The notes beneath the pieces were generated by a model, which saw nothing but the letters and a program-made list of their open reading frames with translations, ran no database searches and was not told where the DNA came from. From NCBI GenBank assembly GCA_012798135.1, contig JAAZNU010000030.1, forward strand, positions 1 through 64,000: a stretch of DNA of 64,000 bases, in the 5' to 3' direction. The DNA comes from Veillonellaceae bacterium. Lineage in GTDB: Bacteria > Bacillota_C > Negativicutes > UBA1444. The position numbers and the translations under genes are program-made. Shown here piece by piece: positions 18,202 through 26,813 of this stretch. How positions within the stretch are numbered: position 1 is the stretch's first letter; the number at the start of each line of letters is the position of its first letter.

Positions 18202-18747
18202 ATGGAGCTTAATATGCTGGAACTGCAAAATACGTTGCAACGCTACGGAGTGATGATTAATTTTTCCGGTAGATTTACCCAGGCCATTATTGAGCAGTTG
18301 GGCGACGCCGTAAAAAAATATCTGGAAACGGAAGCCACCTCGCTAACCGACACTTACAACGTGTTTTCCGTTTTTATCGAGCAAACTCAGAACATCCGTA
18401 ATTACGACGTGAAAAAAGCCGACTCCCCGTTCGGCGAGCGAATTGCCAACTCCGGCATTGTCGCCATCGGCAAAACCCCAACGGGGTATTTCGTATCATC
18501 GGGGAATATCGTGGACAACAGCGATATATCCGGTCTTACGACTTTACTGGAGGAGATCGTCGGTCTGGACAAAGCAGGTCTGAAAAAACGTTATAAAGAG
18601 CAGCTCAGAGAAGCTGTCCCCCCTGGCAGCACCGGCGCCGGACTTGGCTTTCTGGACATGGCGCGCCGCGCCAGCAGCCCGCCGACGTATTCCTTTACCG
18701 CGGTGGACGAGAATTTGTCATTTTTTACGTTGAAGGTTTCAATCTAG
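18202..18747 (+). CDS. siaB: SiaB-like protein kinase (DUF6272)
   Basis: 181 aa. This matches the SiaB family found next to SiaC: a small GHKL-like kinase in which a leading helix (MIN FSGRFTQAIIEQLGDAVKKYL) is followed by the FSVFIEQTQNIRNY segment and a C-terminal sheet ending SFFTLKVSI. In Pseudomonas aeruginosa SiaB phosphorylates SiaC on a threonine. ATG 18202 is chosen because GGGGGAGGG lies 8 nt upstream. It is the first gene of a four-gene unit; the next start is 12 nt away. Confidence 0.85.
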   Translation: MELNMLELQNTLQRYGVMINFSGRFTQAIIEQLGDAVKKYLETEATSLTDTYNVFSVFIEQTQNIRNYDVKKADSPFGERIANSGIVAIGKTPTGYFVSSGNIVDNSDISGLTTLLEEIVGLDKAGLKKRYKEQLREAVPPGSTGAGLGFLDMARRASSPPTYSFTAVDENLSFFTLKVSI

Positions 18748-18759
18748 GAGGGCGGCTTC

Positions 18760-19152
18760 ATGCGCGAATTATATATTGAGAAAACGAAATCCACCCCGGA
18801 AGTGCGGTTTGATCCGCAAAACAACAAACTGGTCATTGACGGCCAATCGTATCCGGAAAATGCTTTCAAGTTTTATGAGCCGATTTTTACCTGGCTGGAG
18901 GAGTACCTGCAGGATGTCCGCCAGGGCGTTGTCCTGGAATTCTATTATTACATGCCGTATATCAATACCAGCAGTTCCAAATGTATCATGATGCTGCTGG
19001 AAAAACTGGAAAACGCGCATAAACGCGGACAGGCGGTTTCGGTGCGCTGGTATTACGATGAGGAAAATGAGATGGCGTTGGAATGCGCGGAAGAATTCAA
19101 AGAGGATTTAACCTTGCCGTTTCAAATTTCGTCGTCGGCGGACCGCCCGTGA
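18760..19152 (+). CDS. siaC: SiaC-like regulatory phosphoprotein (DUF1987)
   Basis: 130 aa, the usual length. The family marks are IEKTKSTPEVRFDP, the core YPENAFKFYEPIFTWLEEYL, and INTSSSKCIMMLLEKLE. Thr70 in INTSS is the likely phosphorylation site, equivalent to the one described in Pseudomonas SiaC. The fold is SpoIIAA/STAS-like. In the known system unphosphorylated SiaC binds and activates the diguanylate cyclase SiaD; the kinase SiaB and phosphatase SiaA set its state. The stop overlaps the next start (GTGA). Confidence 0.9.
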   Translation: MRELYIEKTKSTPEVRFDPQNNKLVIDGQSYPENAFKFYEPIFTWLEEYLQDVRQGVVLEFYYYMPYINTSSSKCIMMLLEKLENAHKRGQAVSVRWYYDEENEMALECAEEFKEDLTLPFQISSSADRP

Positions 19153-20984
19153 AAATGAATGGTCTGAACGACAGGGGACTCTTTTATGATCGGGGAACCA
19201 TCAAAGTCGTGGCGTGGGCCTGTGTGATCATTGTCGTTTCCGTCGCCCTGACCGGTTTCATCAATTATGAGATCACGCGGAAGGCCGTGGTGGACAAGCT
19301 GAAGTCGCGGGATTTGCTGGTGGTGGTCGACTCGATCGCCGGCAAGATCGACGGTCGCGTCGCCCGGGCCAAGGAAACGGCTTCCATGCTGGCCCAAGAT
19401 CCCGCCATTCTTCAATGGGTCAACGGCGCGGAACAGGACGAGCGTCTGGGCGGATACGCCAAGACCAGACTCCACGATATCGCCCGACATTATGATTACG
19501 CCAATTCGTTCATTGTCAGCGCTGTTACCAATCATTATTGGGCCGAAGGATTCCAGATGATCCAGGTCATGTCGCCGAGCGATCCAAATTCGCTCTGGTT
19601 TTTTGACGCCATGAAGTCCGGCAAGCCGCTGCAACTAAATTTGGACTATAATAGCGCCCGGCAGGACACCTTCGTTTTCCTGAACGCATTGATGGGCGAT
19701 CCGGCGCAGCCGGTGGGCGTCGCCGGCGTGGGGCTGAGCCTCCGGGATATCAGCCGGGACTTCCAAAAATTCAAGTTCGGCGAAGACAGCCGTCTCTGGA
19801 TGATCGATGCGGCCGGCAAGATATATTTATCCGATAATCTGAGCGACAATGGCAAGTATCTCGGCGAGCTGATCCCGCTGACGGTTGCTTCGCGGATCGT
19901 CAACGACCGAACCGTCTCAACGGCGTCATCCCATACTATCGAGTATACCGACGAGGCCGGCGAGACCGTTGATTTGGCCTATCAGTCGACTCAAACGACG
20001 GATTGGAAACTGGTCTTTCAGATTCCCCGCCGCGAAAGCGTCGGCCTGCTCGACAGCATTAAATGGAATACCCTGGTGGCCGGACTGGTGGCACTGATCG
20101 TCATGGTCTTTATTTTTTATTTTGTATCCCGCCGGATCGCCGATCCGCTGAAACGAGCCTTGCTGCTCGCCGACGAAATGGAGAGCCAAGTTCGGGAGCG
20201 CACGCGGGAACTGGCGGAAACCAACCGCAAAATCATGGACAGCATCGACTATGCGAAGCGGCTGCAGGAATCCATCCTGCCGACGAGGGCGGAGTTGGCC
20301 GCCGCGTTTCGGGATTATTTTATTCTCTGGCAACCCCGTGATGTGGTTGGCGGCGATTTCTACTGGCTACGCCGCTTGGATGCCGACCGGGTCTTGTTTG
20401 CCGTGGCGGATTGCACCGGACATGGCGTGCCGGGCGCACTGATGACGATGGCGGTGAATCTGGCCCTGCATCACATTGTGGATCAGAACCATACCGAACC
20501 GGCGGCGATTCTGGCGGAATTGAATCATCAGATCAAGGCCGCGCTGCACCGGAACGATTCCGGCGAAATGACCGATGACGGTCTGGATATCGGGATTTGC
20601 CGCATTGACCGGAACCGGCGGCTGATTTTTGCCGGGGCCAAGATTTCCCTGTACATCGGCCGCGAAGACGAGGTCACCCGGATCAAGGGCGACAACAAAA
20701 GCCTTGGTTATCGCCAATCCGCCGACACACTGACGTTTGACGTCCACGAGTGGGCGATTCGGCCCGGAGACCGGTTTTATATGACCACGGATGGCTATCT
20801 CGATCAAAACGGCGGCGAGAAGGACTTGCCGTTCGGCCGCAACCGACTGTCCGAAGTAATCGCCCGCCAAGACGGAATCAGCCTGACCGATCAGGAAACG
20901 GCATTTGCGGCGGCGTTGCGGGAATATATGCACGGTGAAGCGCAACGGGACGACATTACGATTGTAGGCTTCACAGTAAGTTAG
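19149..20984 (+). CDS. siaA: SiaA-like membrane sensor with PP2C/SpoIIE phosphatase
   Basis: 611 aa. A membrane helix (about 17-37), an extracytoplasmic dCache-like sensor (about 40-300), a second helix (about 308-330), a HAMP-like linker and coiled coil, then a SpoIIE-type PP2C domain (about 365-610). The metal-binding residues are present: VVGGDFYW, DCTGHGVPG, TTDGYLDQ and RDDITIVGF. Role by homology: dephosphorylates SiaC in answer to an outside signal. GTG 19149 overlaps the siaC stop; ATG 19155 is the alternative. The gene order B-C-A differs from Pseudomonas siaABCD. Confidence 0.88.
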   Translation: MKMNGLNDRGLFYDRGTIKVVAWACVIIVVSVALTGFINYEITRKAVVDKLKSRDLLVVVDSIAGKIDGRVARAKETASMLAQDPAILQWVNGAEQDERLGGYAKTRLHDIARHYDYANSFIVSAVTNHYWAEGFQMIQVMSPSDPNSLWFFDAMKSGKPLQLNLDYNSARQDTFVFLNALMGDPAQPVGVAGVGLSLRDISRDFQKFKFGEDSRLWMIDAAGKIYLSDNLSDNGKYLGELIPLTVASRIVNDRTVSTASSHTIEYTDEAGETVDLAYQSTQTTDWKLVFQIPRRESVGLLDSIKWNTLVAGLVALIVMVFIFYFVSRRIADPLKRALLLADEMESQVRERTRELAETNRKIMDSIDYAKRLQESILPTRAELAAAFRDYFILWQPRDVVGGDFYWLRRLDADRVLFAVADCTGHGVPGALMTMAVNLALHHIVDQNHTEPAAILAELNHQIKAALHRNDSGEMTDDGLDIGICRIDRNRRLIFAGAKISLYIGREDEVTRIKGDNKSLGYRQSADTLTFDVHEWAIRPGDRFYMTTDGYLDQNGGEKDLPFGRNRLSEVIARQDGISLTDQETAFAAALREYMHGEAQRDDITIVGFTVS

Positions 20985-21004
20985 AGACGGGAGCGATCGG
21001 TTCA

Positions 21005-22615
21005 ATGGCGAAAGACCATTTGTTTGAAACGGAACAGACGATTCTGGAAGGGGCGCTGGCCGATCTGGCTGAGTCCGGTTACGCCGGAAACGAGCTTTTG
21101 CCTCGTTATGGGCTTTTGGCGACCCAGTACCAAAAATTGCTGACGGTGACCCGAAAAATCTTCCATATCAGCGACAGTCAGGGCTCAATGCTGCAGCGGC
21201 AGCAAAATGACATTCAGCTATTGTTGGACAACGCAAACCAGGGATTTTTGACGTTTGGCGCCGATTTGAAAGTTGATCGCCAGTACAGCGCCGCTTGCAC
21301 GAAGATCTTCGGCGACAAGATCGCCGGCGTTTCCATCGTTCATCTGCTGGGCTGGGAAAATGAATCGCTGCAACTCACGCTGCAACAGAAACTGCGTCAG
21401 CTATTCGATGGTTCCGTCGGCGAAGCGCCGGCCAAGCTCACCCAGCTGCCGGCGGAATTTCAAATTGGTGATAAGACGATCGGCGTGGAAAGCAAGGTGA
21501 TCGCTTCATCCACGGCCGACGGCGCGCCGTTCCTCGTCATGATGATTCTGACCGACATCACGGAAAAATTGCGGGCGATGGATCAAATTCAATTTCTGAA
21601 CGATCATGACAAATTAACCGCTCTCCATAACCGCGACTACGTGGAGGCCAAGCTGCCCGGGCTGGAAAAACCAGGGCTGTTGCCGTTCAGCGTAATCATG
21701 GCTGATATGAACGGTCTCAAGTTGGTCAATGACGTGTTCGGACACCAGCAGGGAGATTCCTTTTTGTCGGCGATGTCCAACGCTTTGAAAACGGCTTGCC
21801 GTTCCCAGGATATTGTAGCCCGGTGGGGCGGCGATGAGTTCGTGGTTTTGATGCCGAATACCGATGCGAATGAATGCCGGCGGGTGTGCGCGGCTATCCA
21901 ACAGGCCTGCGCCGAACGAACGGACCTGGCGATCCCGCTGAGTGCGGGAATCGGCGCTGAAACGCAGAATCTAGGAGTTCCCCGAATCATGGACATGCTG
22001 CGTACTGCCGAACACCGGATGTACAACGACAAGCTGATCCGCAGTCGGGCCATGCGCGCCGCCATCATCGCCCGATTAAAGAAACTGTTGGCGGAACGCG
22101 GCAGCGGCAGCGCCGGCCACCAGGAACGGGTAAAGAGACTGGCGCTGGCTTTCATCAGTTTTCTGGGCATCCCTTTCTCCGCTGCCGAACAAGGAATGTT
22201 ACAACAGTTGACCCAACTGCACGACATTGGCATGACTGCCATTCCTGCCGAGATCATTTCCCTGCCCCGGTCGTTGACGGCCGCCGAATGGGAAGTTGTC
22301 AAAACGCACAGTGAAATCGGGTTCCGCATGGCGCAGTCCATTGGCGAACCCGTCCTCGCCGACACAATCCTGGCTCTTCACGAACGCTGGGACGGAACCG
22401 GTTATCCCTGCGGCCTGACGGCGGACGAGATTCCGTTTTGGGCGCGGCTGTTCGGCATCGTGGACGCTTATGACGCAATGACCCATGACCGCCCGTATAA
22501 AGCTGTTGTCGGCAAAAATGCCGCCCTGGCGGAAATCGCGGCGGGGCAGGGCACTCAATTCGATCCACAGCTGGCGAAAGCCTTCCTGGCATATATGGGC
22601 GACCAAAAGGAATAA
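21005..22615 (+). CDS. SiaD-like PAS-GGDEF-HD-GYP protein
   Basis: 536 aa. Residues 1-75 form a helical stalk (LLPRYGLLATQYQKLL) like that through which SiaC contacts SiaD; then comes a PAS-like domain (75-190), GGDEF (about 195-345; WGGDEF 274-279, inhibitory RSQD 266-269) and an HD-GYP domain (about 365-530; LHDIGM, THSEIGF, ERWDGTGYP). The usual HisHis before ERWDG is LeuHis, so one metal ligand is missing and phosphodiesterase activity is uncertain. It starts 21 nt after siaA. Expected role: output of the partner switch, making (and perhaps degrading) c-di-GMP. Confidence 0.85.
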   Translation: MAKDHLFETEQTILEGALADLAESGYAGNELLPRYGLLATQYQKLLTVTRKIFHISDSQGSMLQRQQNDIQLLLDNANQGFLTFGADLKVDRQYSAACTKIFGDKIAGVSIVHLLGWENESLQLTLQQKLRQLFDGSVGEAPAKLTQLPAEFQIGDKTIGVESKVIASSTADGAPFLVMMILTDITEKLRAMDQIQFLNDHDKLTALHNRDYVEAKLPGLEKPGLLPFSVIMADMNGLKLVNDVFGHQQGDSFLSAMSNALKTACRSQDIVARWGGDEFVVLMPNTDANECRRVCAAIQQACAERTDLAIPLSAGIGAETQNLGVPRIMDMLRTAEHRMYNDKLIRSRAMRAAIIARLKKLLAERGSGSAGHQERVKRLALAFISFLGIPFSAAEQGMLQQLTQLHDIGMTAIPAEIISLPRSLTAAEWEVVKTHSEIGFRMAQSIGEPVLADTILALHERWDGTGYPCGLTADEIPFWARLFGIVDAYDAMTHDRPYKAVVGKNAALAEIAAGQGTQFDPQLAKAFLAYMGDQKE

Positions 22616-22638
22616 ATCATTTTATAATCGGTGAGCAG

Positions 22639-24546
22639 TCACTGCCCTTTGGCCATTTCTTCCGCCAGCTCGTTCAAATAGGTCCAGCGGTCCAATAACC
22701 GGTCCAACTCCTGGTTCAACTCCGTTTGCGAACGCACCAGCTTTTGCAGTGATTCGAAGTCGCTGCCGGCGGCGTCAATGGCCGCGCTTACTTCTTGCAA
22801 CTGCTTTTCCACAGCGGCGATCACTGCATCGATCCGCTCGTATTCCCGCTGTTCCTTGAAGGTGAATTTGCGGGGACGTTTGGGTTCGGTTGAAGTTGTC
22901 GCCGGTTTGATTTCGCCAGTTCGCTGTCTCGGATTGACCGTCGCTTCTTGCGACGGTCTTTTTTCCAGATAGTCGGAGTAGCCGCCAGGATATTGCCGGA
23001 TACCGCCGCGATCTTCAAAGACGAAGGTTTTCTCGGCGACCCGGTCCAGAAAATAACGGTCGTGGGACACCGCGATGACCGCTCCCGGAAAATCCTCCAG
23101 ATAATCTTCCAATATGCTGAGCGTCTGAATATCCAGATCGTTCGTCGGTTCATCCAGCAGCAGGATATTGGGGGAACCCATCAATATCCGGAGCAAATAC
23201 AGCCGTCGTTTTTCGCCACCGGACAATTTGGCGATGGGCGTCCACTGCAAAGCCGGCGGAAACAGGAACCGCTCCAGCATTTGGGAGGCACTGATTGTTT
23301 CGCCGTCCACGCTGACGATAAAATTGGCCTCTTCCTTGATATAGTCGATTACTCGCAGCGATTCAGCCATTTCGCCGTTTTCCTGGGAAAAGTAGCCGAT
23401 TTTTACCGTCTGGCCGATCACCACCGTTCCCGAGTCGGCGTTCAGGCGGCCGGCGATCAGGTTCAGCAGCGTGGATTTGCCGCAGCCGTTCGGCCCGATG
23501 ATGCCGACCCGGTCGTTTCGCAGTAAATGATAACTAAAATCCCGGATCAGGATTCGATCCCCGAAGGCTTTATGCAAGTGGTCCAGTTCGATGATCTTCC
23601 GGCCCAGCCGGGCGGCGCCGACTTCCATTTCCAGCTTGGCGTCCGGACGTTCGGCCGGTTGTTCGCTGAGCTTTTCGAACCGCTCGATCCGCGCCTTTTG
23701 TTTCGTGGAACGGGCTTGGGCGCCCCGCCGGATCCAGGCCAGCTCACTCCGGAGCAGGCTTTGCCGTTTGCGTTCCATGCTCTCCTGCAGTTCTTCCCGA
23801 TTGGCCTTGCTTTCCAGAAAATCGGCATAGTTGCCGGAATACATGTACAGCCGGCCCTGATCAATTTCGATCATGCGGTTGGTGACCCGGTCCAGAAAAT
23901 AACGGTCGTGCGTGACCATGAGCAGGGCGCCCCGGAATGACTGCAGGTACTGCTCCAGCCAGGCCACCATTTCGTTGTCGATATGATTGGTCGGCTCGTC
24001 CAGAATCAGCAGGTCGCAGGGGTTCACCAGCGCACCGGCCAGCGCGACCCTCTTTCGTTGTCCGCCGGAAAGCGAACGGATCGGTGCCGCGAAATCGGTA
24101 ATGCCCAGTTTGGACAGGATGGTTTTCGCGTCGCTTTCCAGTTGCCAGGCGTTTTGGGCATCCATTTGCTGACTCAGGCGGATCAGTTGCTGTTGCCGCT
24201 GCGCATCGCCGGGATGCAGCTGGGTTTCGGCCAAAGCGGTTTCATATTCCTGGATCAGCCGCAGGACCGGTGAGTCACCGGCGAACACTTGCGCCAACAC
24301 GGTGGAGTCCACGTCGAAATCGGGATTCTGCGGCAGATAGCCTATCCGTACGTTGCTGCCCCAGATGATTTTGCCGGCGTCGGCCGGCTCAATCCCGGCG
24401 ACAACTTTTAAAAAAGTCGACTTGCCGGTGCCGTTGACGCCGATCAAGCCGATTTTTTGGCCCTCGTCCACGCCAAAGGATGCTTGTTCGAAGAGTACCC
24501 GTTCTCCGTAATTTTTCGCTAAATTTTCGATCGACAGTAAGTTCAT
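22639..24546 (-). CDS. ABC-F family ATPase (Uup-like)
   Basis: 635 aa. Two ABC domains without membrane segments: Walker A GVNGTGKST and GPNGCGKST, signature LSGGQRKRVALA and LSGGEKRRLYLL, and Walker B LLILDEPTNHID and ILLLDEPTNDLD. A short linker of the P-site-tRNA-interaction type lies between them (residues 240-300). A C-terminal coiled coil (about 560-635) identifies the Uup branch, which binds DNA or ribosomes. Probably a translation or recombination factor. It converges with the GGDEF-HD-GYP gene and is divergent from the next gene. Confidence 0.93.
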   Translation of the reverse strand: MNLLSIENLAKNYGERVLFEQASFGVDEGQKIGLIGVNGTGKSTFLKVVAGIEPADAGKIIWGSNVRIGYLPQNPDFDVDSTVLAQVFAGDSPVLRLIQEYETALAETQLHPGDAQRQQQLIRLSQQMDAQNAWQLESDAKTILSKLGITDFAAPIRSLSGGQRKRVALAGALVNPCDLLILDEPTNHIDNEMVAWLEQYLQSFRGALLMVTHDRYFLDRVTNRMIEIDQGRLYMYSGNYADFLESKANREELQESMERKRQSLLRSELAWIRRGAQARSTKQKARIERFEKLSEQPAERPDAKLEMEVGAARLGRKIIELDHLHKAFGDRILIRDFSYHLLRNDRVGIIGPNGCGKSTLLNLIAGRLNADSGTVVIGQTVKIGYFSQENGEMAESLRVIDYIKEEANFIVSVDGETISASQMLERFLFPPALQWTPIAKLSGGEKRRLYLLRILMGSPNILLLDEPTNDLDIQTLSILEDYLEDFPGAVIAVSHDRYFLDRVAEKTFVFEDRGGIRQYPGGYSDYLEKRPSQEATVNPRQRTGEIKPATTSTEPKRPRKFTFKEQREYERIDAVIAAVEKQLQEVSAAIDAAGSDFESLQKLVRSQTELNQELDRLLDRWTYLNELAEEMAKGQ

Positions 24547-24644
24547 CCGTTGCGTTATTCCTCTCTAGCCATCACTTGCACCGCACGTTTTCCCACGTCG
24601 GTTTGCCCCTAATCTTACACCAGATTTGGTCGCGTTGGAATAGC

Positions 24645-24674
24645 TTGTTTCTGTCGGGGGCAAATACTTATAAT
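24645..24674 (+). promoter_or_regulatory. Promoter of the nucleoid-associated-protein gene
   Basis: TTGTTT (24645-24650)-N18-TATAAT (24669-24674), 67 bp before the ATG at 24741. Confidence 0.6.
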
Positions 24675-24740
24675 AGAAAGGTGCGTTCGTCCATGATTGC
24701 CTGGACAGGGAACGGATCTTTGAAAGAGGGAAAGGAATCG

Positions 24741-25754
24741 ATGATGGAAACAATAATCGGCGTCAACAAGGCAATATTGCACATATTGGATTTCAACTCC
24801 AACCTGACGGTGTATTCCGCCAGTGAGCTGGAGCTGGGGAAGAGCAGTGTAGCTGAATTTTTGATGAAACACATCGAAAAGGCGTATTGCGACCCTGGCG
24901 CCAAACCGGCTTCTTTTAATCCGGACAGCCGGTTTCGGGAGCAGCTGGCGGCGTATCGGGGCGGCGAGCTGAGCTTCGTCGACTTTTCGGTGCAAGTCGC
25001 CACTTGGATGGTGGAAGCCATCGCGAGCTCGGACAAGCTAATTTCCGCTGATTTGCTGGTGTGCGACCTGACGGTGAATGGCGAGCCGGTCCTGGCGCTA
25101 CTCAAATGCAACAACCGGTTCGGCTTCACCCACCAGGTGACCCAGGCCGAGGCAGGAATCTGCAACGAGATCATCAACCACTACGCGATTCTGCCCAACC
25201 CATCGCAGAAGATCGACGAATATGCTTTCGTCGGGAGTGACGATGCATCTATTCGGGTTGCCGACAAGAAAAGCTGCGTCGACGGCCGGGAAGTGTTCAT
25301 CTTGTCGGATGTGGTCTTAAATTGTCAGGCCCAGGTTTCACCGAAAGAGACGATTGGCCGGGTGACCGCCATTGCCCGCAAGGTGGCGGAAAATCATGGC
25401 GAAAATCCGGCGATCGCCGTTTCCAAAGCCAAGACGTTTATCCTCGAAAATACGGAAGCATCGGAGGTTCTCGATCCGGTGGAACTGGGGCAGGAAGTGT
25501 TTGCCGCTTCGCCGATCATGCGGCAGGAATATCTGCAGGAAGTGGAACAGGCGGGAATCGCCGGGGCCGTAAAAATTGACCGGAATTTGGCGGTCAAAAC
25601 CGGCCGGACGCAGAAGATCAAGACCGATACCGGCATCGAACTATCGATTCCCATCGATTACTTTCAAAACCAGGAGTATGTGGAATTCATCAATCAGCCC
25701 GATGGAACATTATCCATCGCCCTGAAGAATATCGGCAAGCTGCTGAGCAAGTGA
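24741..25754 (+). CDS. 37-kDa nucleoid-associated protein (NdpA/YejK family)
   Basis: 337 aa. Family marks are the opening METIIGVNKAILHILDFN, DLLVCDLTVNGEPVLALLKCN, and the C-terminal GIELSIPIDYFQNQEYVEF with a final strand IALKNIGKL. These proteins bind the nucleoid in proteobacteria; the function in Firmicutes is unclear. The real start is ATG 24741 with AAAGGA upstream; a longer frame from 24480 would run back over the promoter and the ABC-F gene. Confidence 0.87.
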   Translation: MMETIIGVNKAILHILDFNSNLTVYSASELELGKSSVAEFLMKHIEKAYCDPGAKPASFNPDSRFREQLAAYRGGELSFVDFSVQVATWMVEAIASSDKLISADLLVCDLTVNGEPVLALLKCNNRFGFTHQVTQAEAGICNEIINHYAILPNPSQKIDEYAFVGSDDASIRVADKKSCVDGREVFILSDVVLNCQAQVSPKETIGRVTAIARKVAENHGENPAIAVSKAKTFILENTEASEVLDPVELGQEVFAASPIMRQEYLQEVEQAGIAGAVKIDRNLAVKTGRTQKIKTDTGIELSIPIDYFQNQEYVEFINQPDGTLSIALKNIGKLLSK

Positions 25755-25785
25755 GAAGCGGACGAAGGAAGAGCGATTATAAAGG

Positions 25786-25814
25786 TTGACACAAAAAGCA
25801 GCTGGGTGTATACT
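25786..25814 (+). promoter_or_regulatory. Strong sigma-A promoter of the ABC-amidase operon
   Basis: TTGACA (25786-25791)-N17-TATACT (25809-25814): near-consensus. Start of transcription about 25821, giving a leader of about 155 nt before the ATPase gene. Confidence 0.88.
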
Positions 25815-25820
25815 AACGAC

Positions 25821-25932
25821 AAAGTTAACAAGAGGCAATGAGGCCGTTACAAGAATTCACACACTTGTAACGGTTTTTGTTTATGCAATGGCGCTTGCGT
25901 GTAGTGGACAGACACGACGAGCGTCTTTTTTT
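25821..25932 (+). promoter_or_regulatory. Attenuator leader with two terminators, ANTAR-target-like
   Basis: Terminator 1 is a perfect 10-bp stem CCGTTACAAG (25844-25853) / CTTGTAACGG (25864-25873) plus TTTTTGTTT. Terminator 2 pairs 25890-25902 with 25912-25925 (two G-T pairs, one bulge) plus seven T. Before each lies a possible hexaloop hairpin: GGC-AATGAG-GCC (25834-25845), and the weaker GC-AATGGC-GC (25885-25894). Both loops have A at position 1 and G at 4, as in ANTAR-protein targets, and each overlaps the 5' arm of the following terminator. No ANTAR gene is in the window. Confidence 0.6.
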
Positions 25933-25976
25933 ATAGATTGGACCGATAAATATTTTGGGAAAAGGAGATGGGTGAA

Positions 25977-26813
25977 ATGACACCAGCTGTGTCGGCGATT
26001 CGGATCGACAGTGTTCCTTATGTGGAAATGCCGGAGGATGTTATTGAAGTTTGCGATGTGTACAAATCGTTTATACATCCATCGGGCGAAGTCATCGAGG
26101 TCCTTTCGGGGGTAAACTTGTCGGTGCAACGGCAAGAATTTCTCAGCATCATTGGGCCGAGCGGTTGCGGAAAAAGCACTATTTTTAACATTATCGCCGG
26201 TTTACTGGAGCCGGATTCCGGCAAAGTCATGGTACACGGGGAAGAAATCAATCGAACGACCGGTCATGTTGGCTATATGATGCAACGAGATTTGCTGTTG
26301 CCGTGGCGAAGCGTGCTGGATAATGTCAGCATCGGTCTGGAAATTCAAGGGATGTCAAAGAAGGAGCGATACGAGAAAGCGCGTGTCTATCTGGAGCGCT
26401 ATGGACTACTTTCCTTTGCGCATTCCTATCCGACAATGCTATCGGGTGGCATGCGGCAGCGGGTGGCACTTATTCGGACGCTGGTGACCAACCCGGATAT
26501 TATCATGTTGGATGAGCCCTTTTCCGCCTTGGATTATCAGACGCGACTGGTGCTGGAGGAAGAGATTTTGACGATCCTGAAGAACGAAAATAAAACTTGT
26601 GTTTTGATCACCCACGATATCGAAGAAGCGATTGCTCTATCAGACCGGGTTGCGGTGATGACAAAACGGCCGACATCTGTGAAACGGATGTATGATATAC
26701 GTCTGGCGTCTCGTCATGGTTCGGTGATGAAGGCGCGTTCCGACCATCGGTTCAAGGAATATTTTGAATCCATCTGGCGCGATTTGGACATTCAGATAGG
26801 GGGGTGTCACTAA
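25977..26813 (+). CDS. ABC transporter ATP-binding protein (nitrate/taurine type)
   Basis: 278 aa. Walker A GPSGCGKST, Q-loop MMQRDLLLPW, signature LSGGMRQRVALIRTL, Walker B IIMLDEPFSALD and H-loop ITHDIEEAI. The PWRSVLDN stretch after the Q-loop is typical of the NrtD/SsuB/TauB class that imports nitrate, sulfonates, pyrimidine precursors and related organic molecules. ATG 25977 is chosen over 25968 because AAAAGGAG then stands at a proper distance. The permease start overlaps its stop codon (TAATG). Confidence 0.93.
   Translation: MTPAVSAIRIDSVPYVEMPEDVIEVCDVYKSFIHPSGEVIEVLSGVNLSVQRQEFLSIIGPSGCGKSTIFNIIAGLLEPDSGKVMVHGEEINRTTGHVGYMMQRDLLLPWRSVLDNVSIGLEIQGMSKKERYEKARVYLERYGLLSFAHSYPTMLSGGMRQRVALIRTLVTNPDIIMLDEPFSALDYQTRLVLEEEILTILKNENKTCVLITHDIEEAIALSDRVAVMTKRPTSVKRMYDIRLASRHGSVMKARSDHRFKEYFESIWRDLDIQIGGCH

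Noticed and set aside
25821..25960. Guanidine or other known metabolite riboswitch
   Set aside because: I see no ykkC-type conserved core, no ACGR terminal loops, and no pseudoknot of the other classes. The two terminators with hexaloop-like hairpins fit an ANTAR target better.
25786..25980. Leader-spanning frame beginning at TTG 25786
   Set aside because: It starts inside the -35 element and has no ribosome site.
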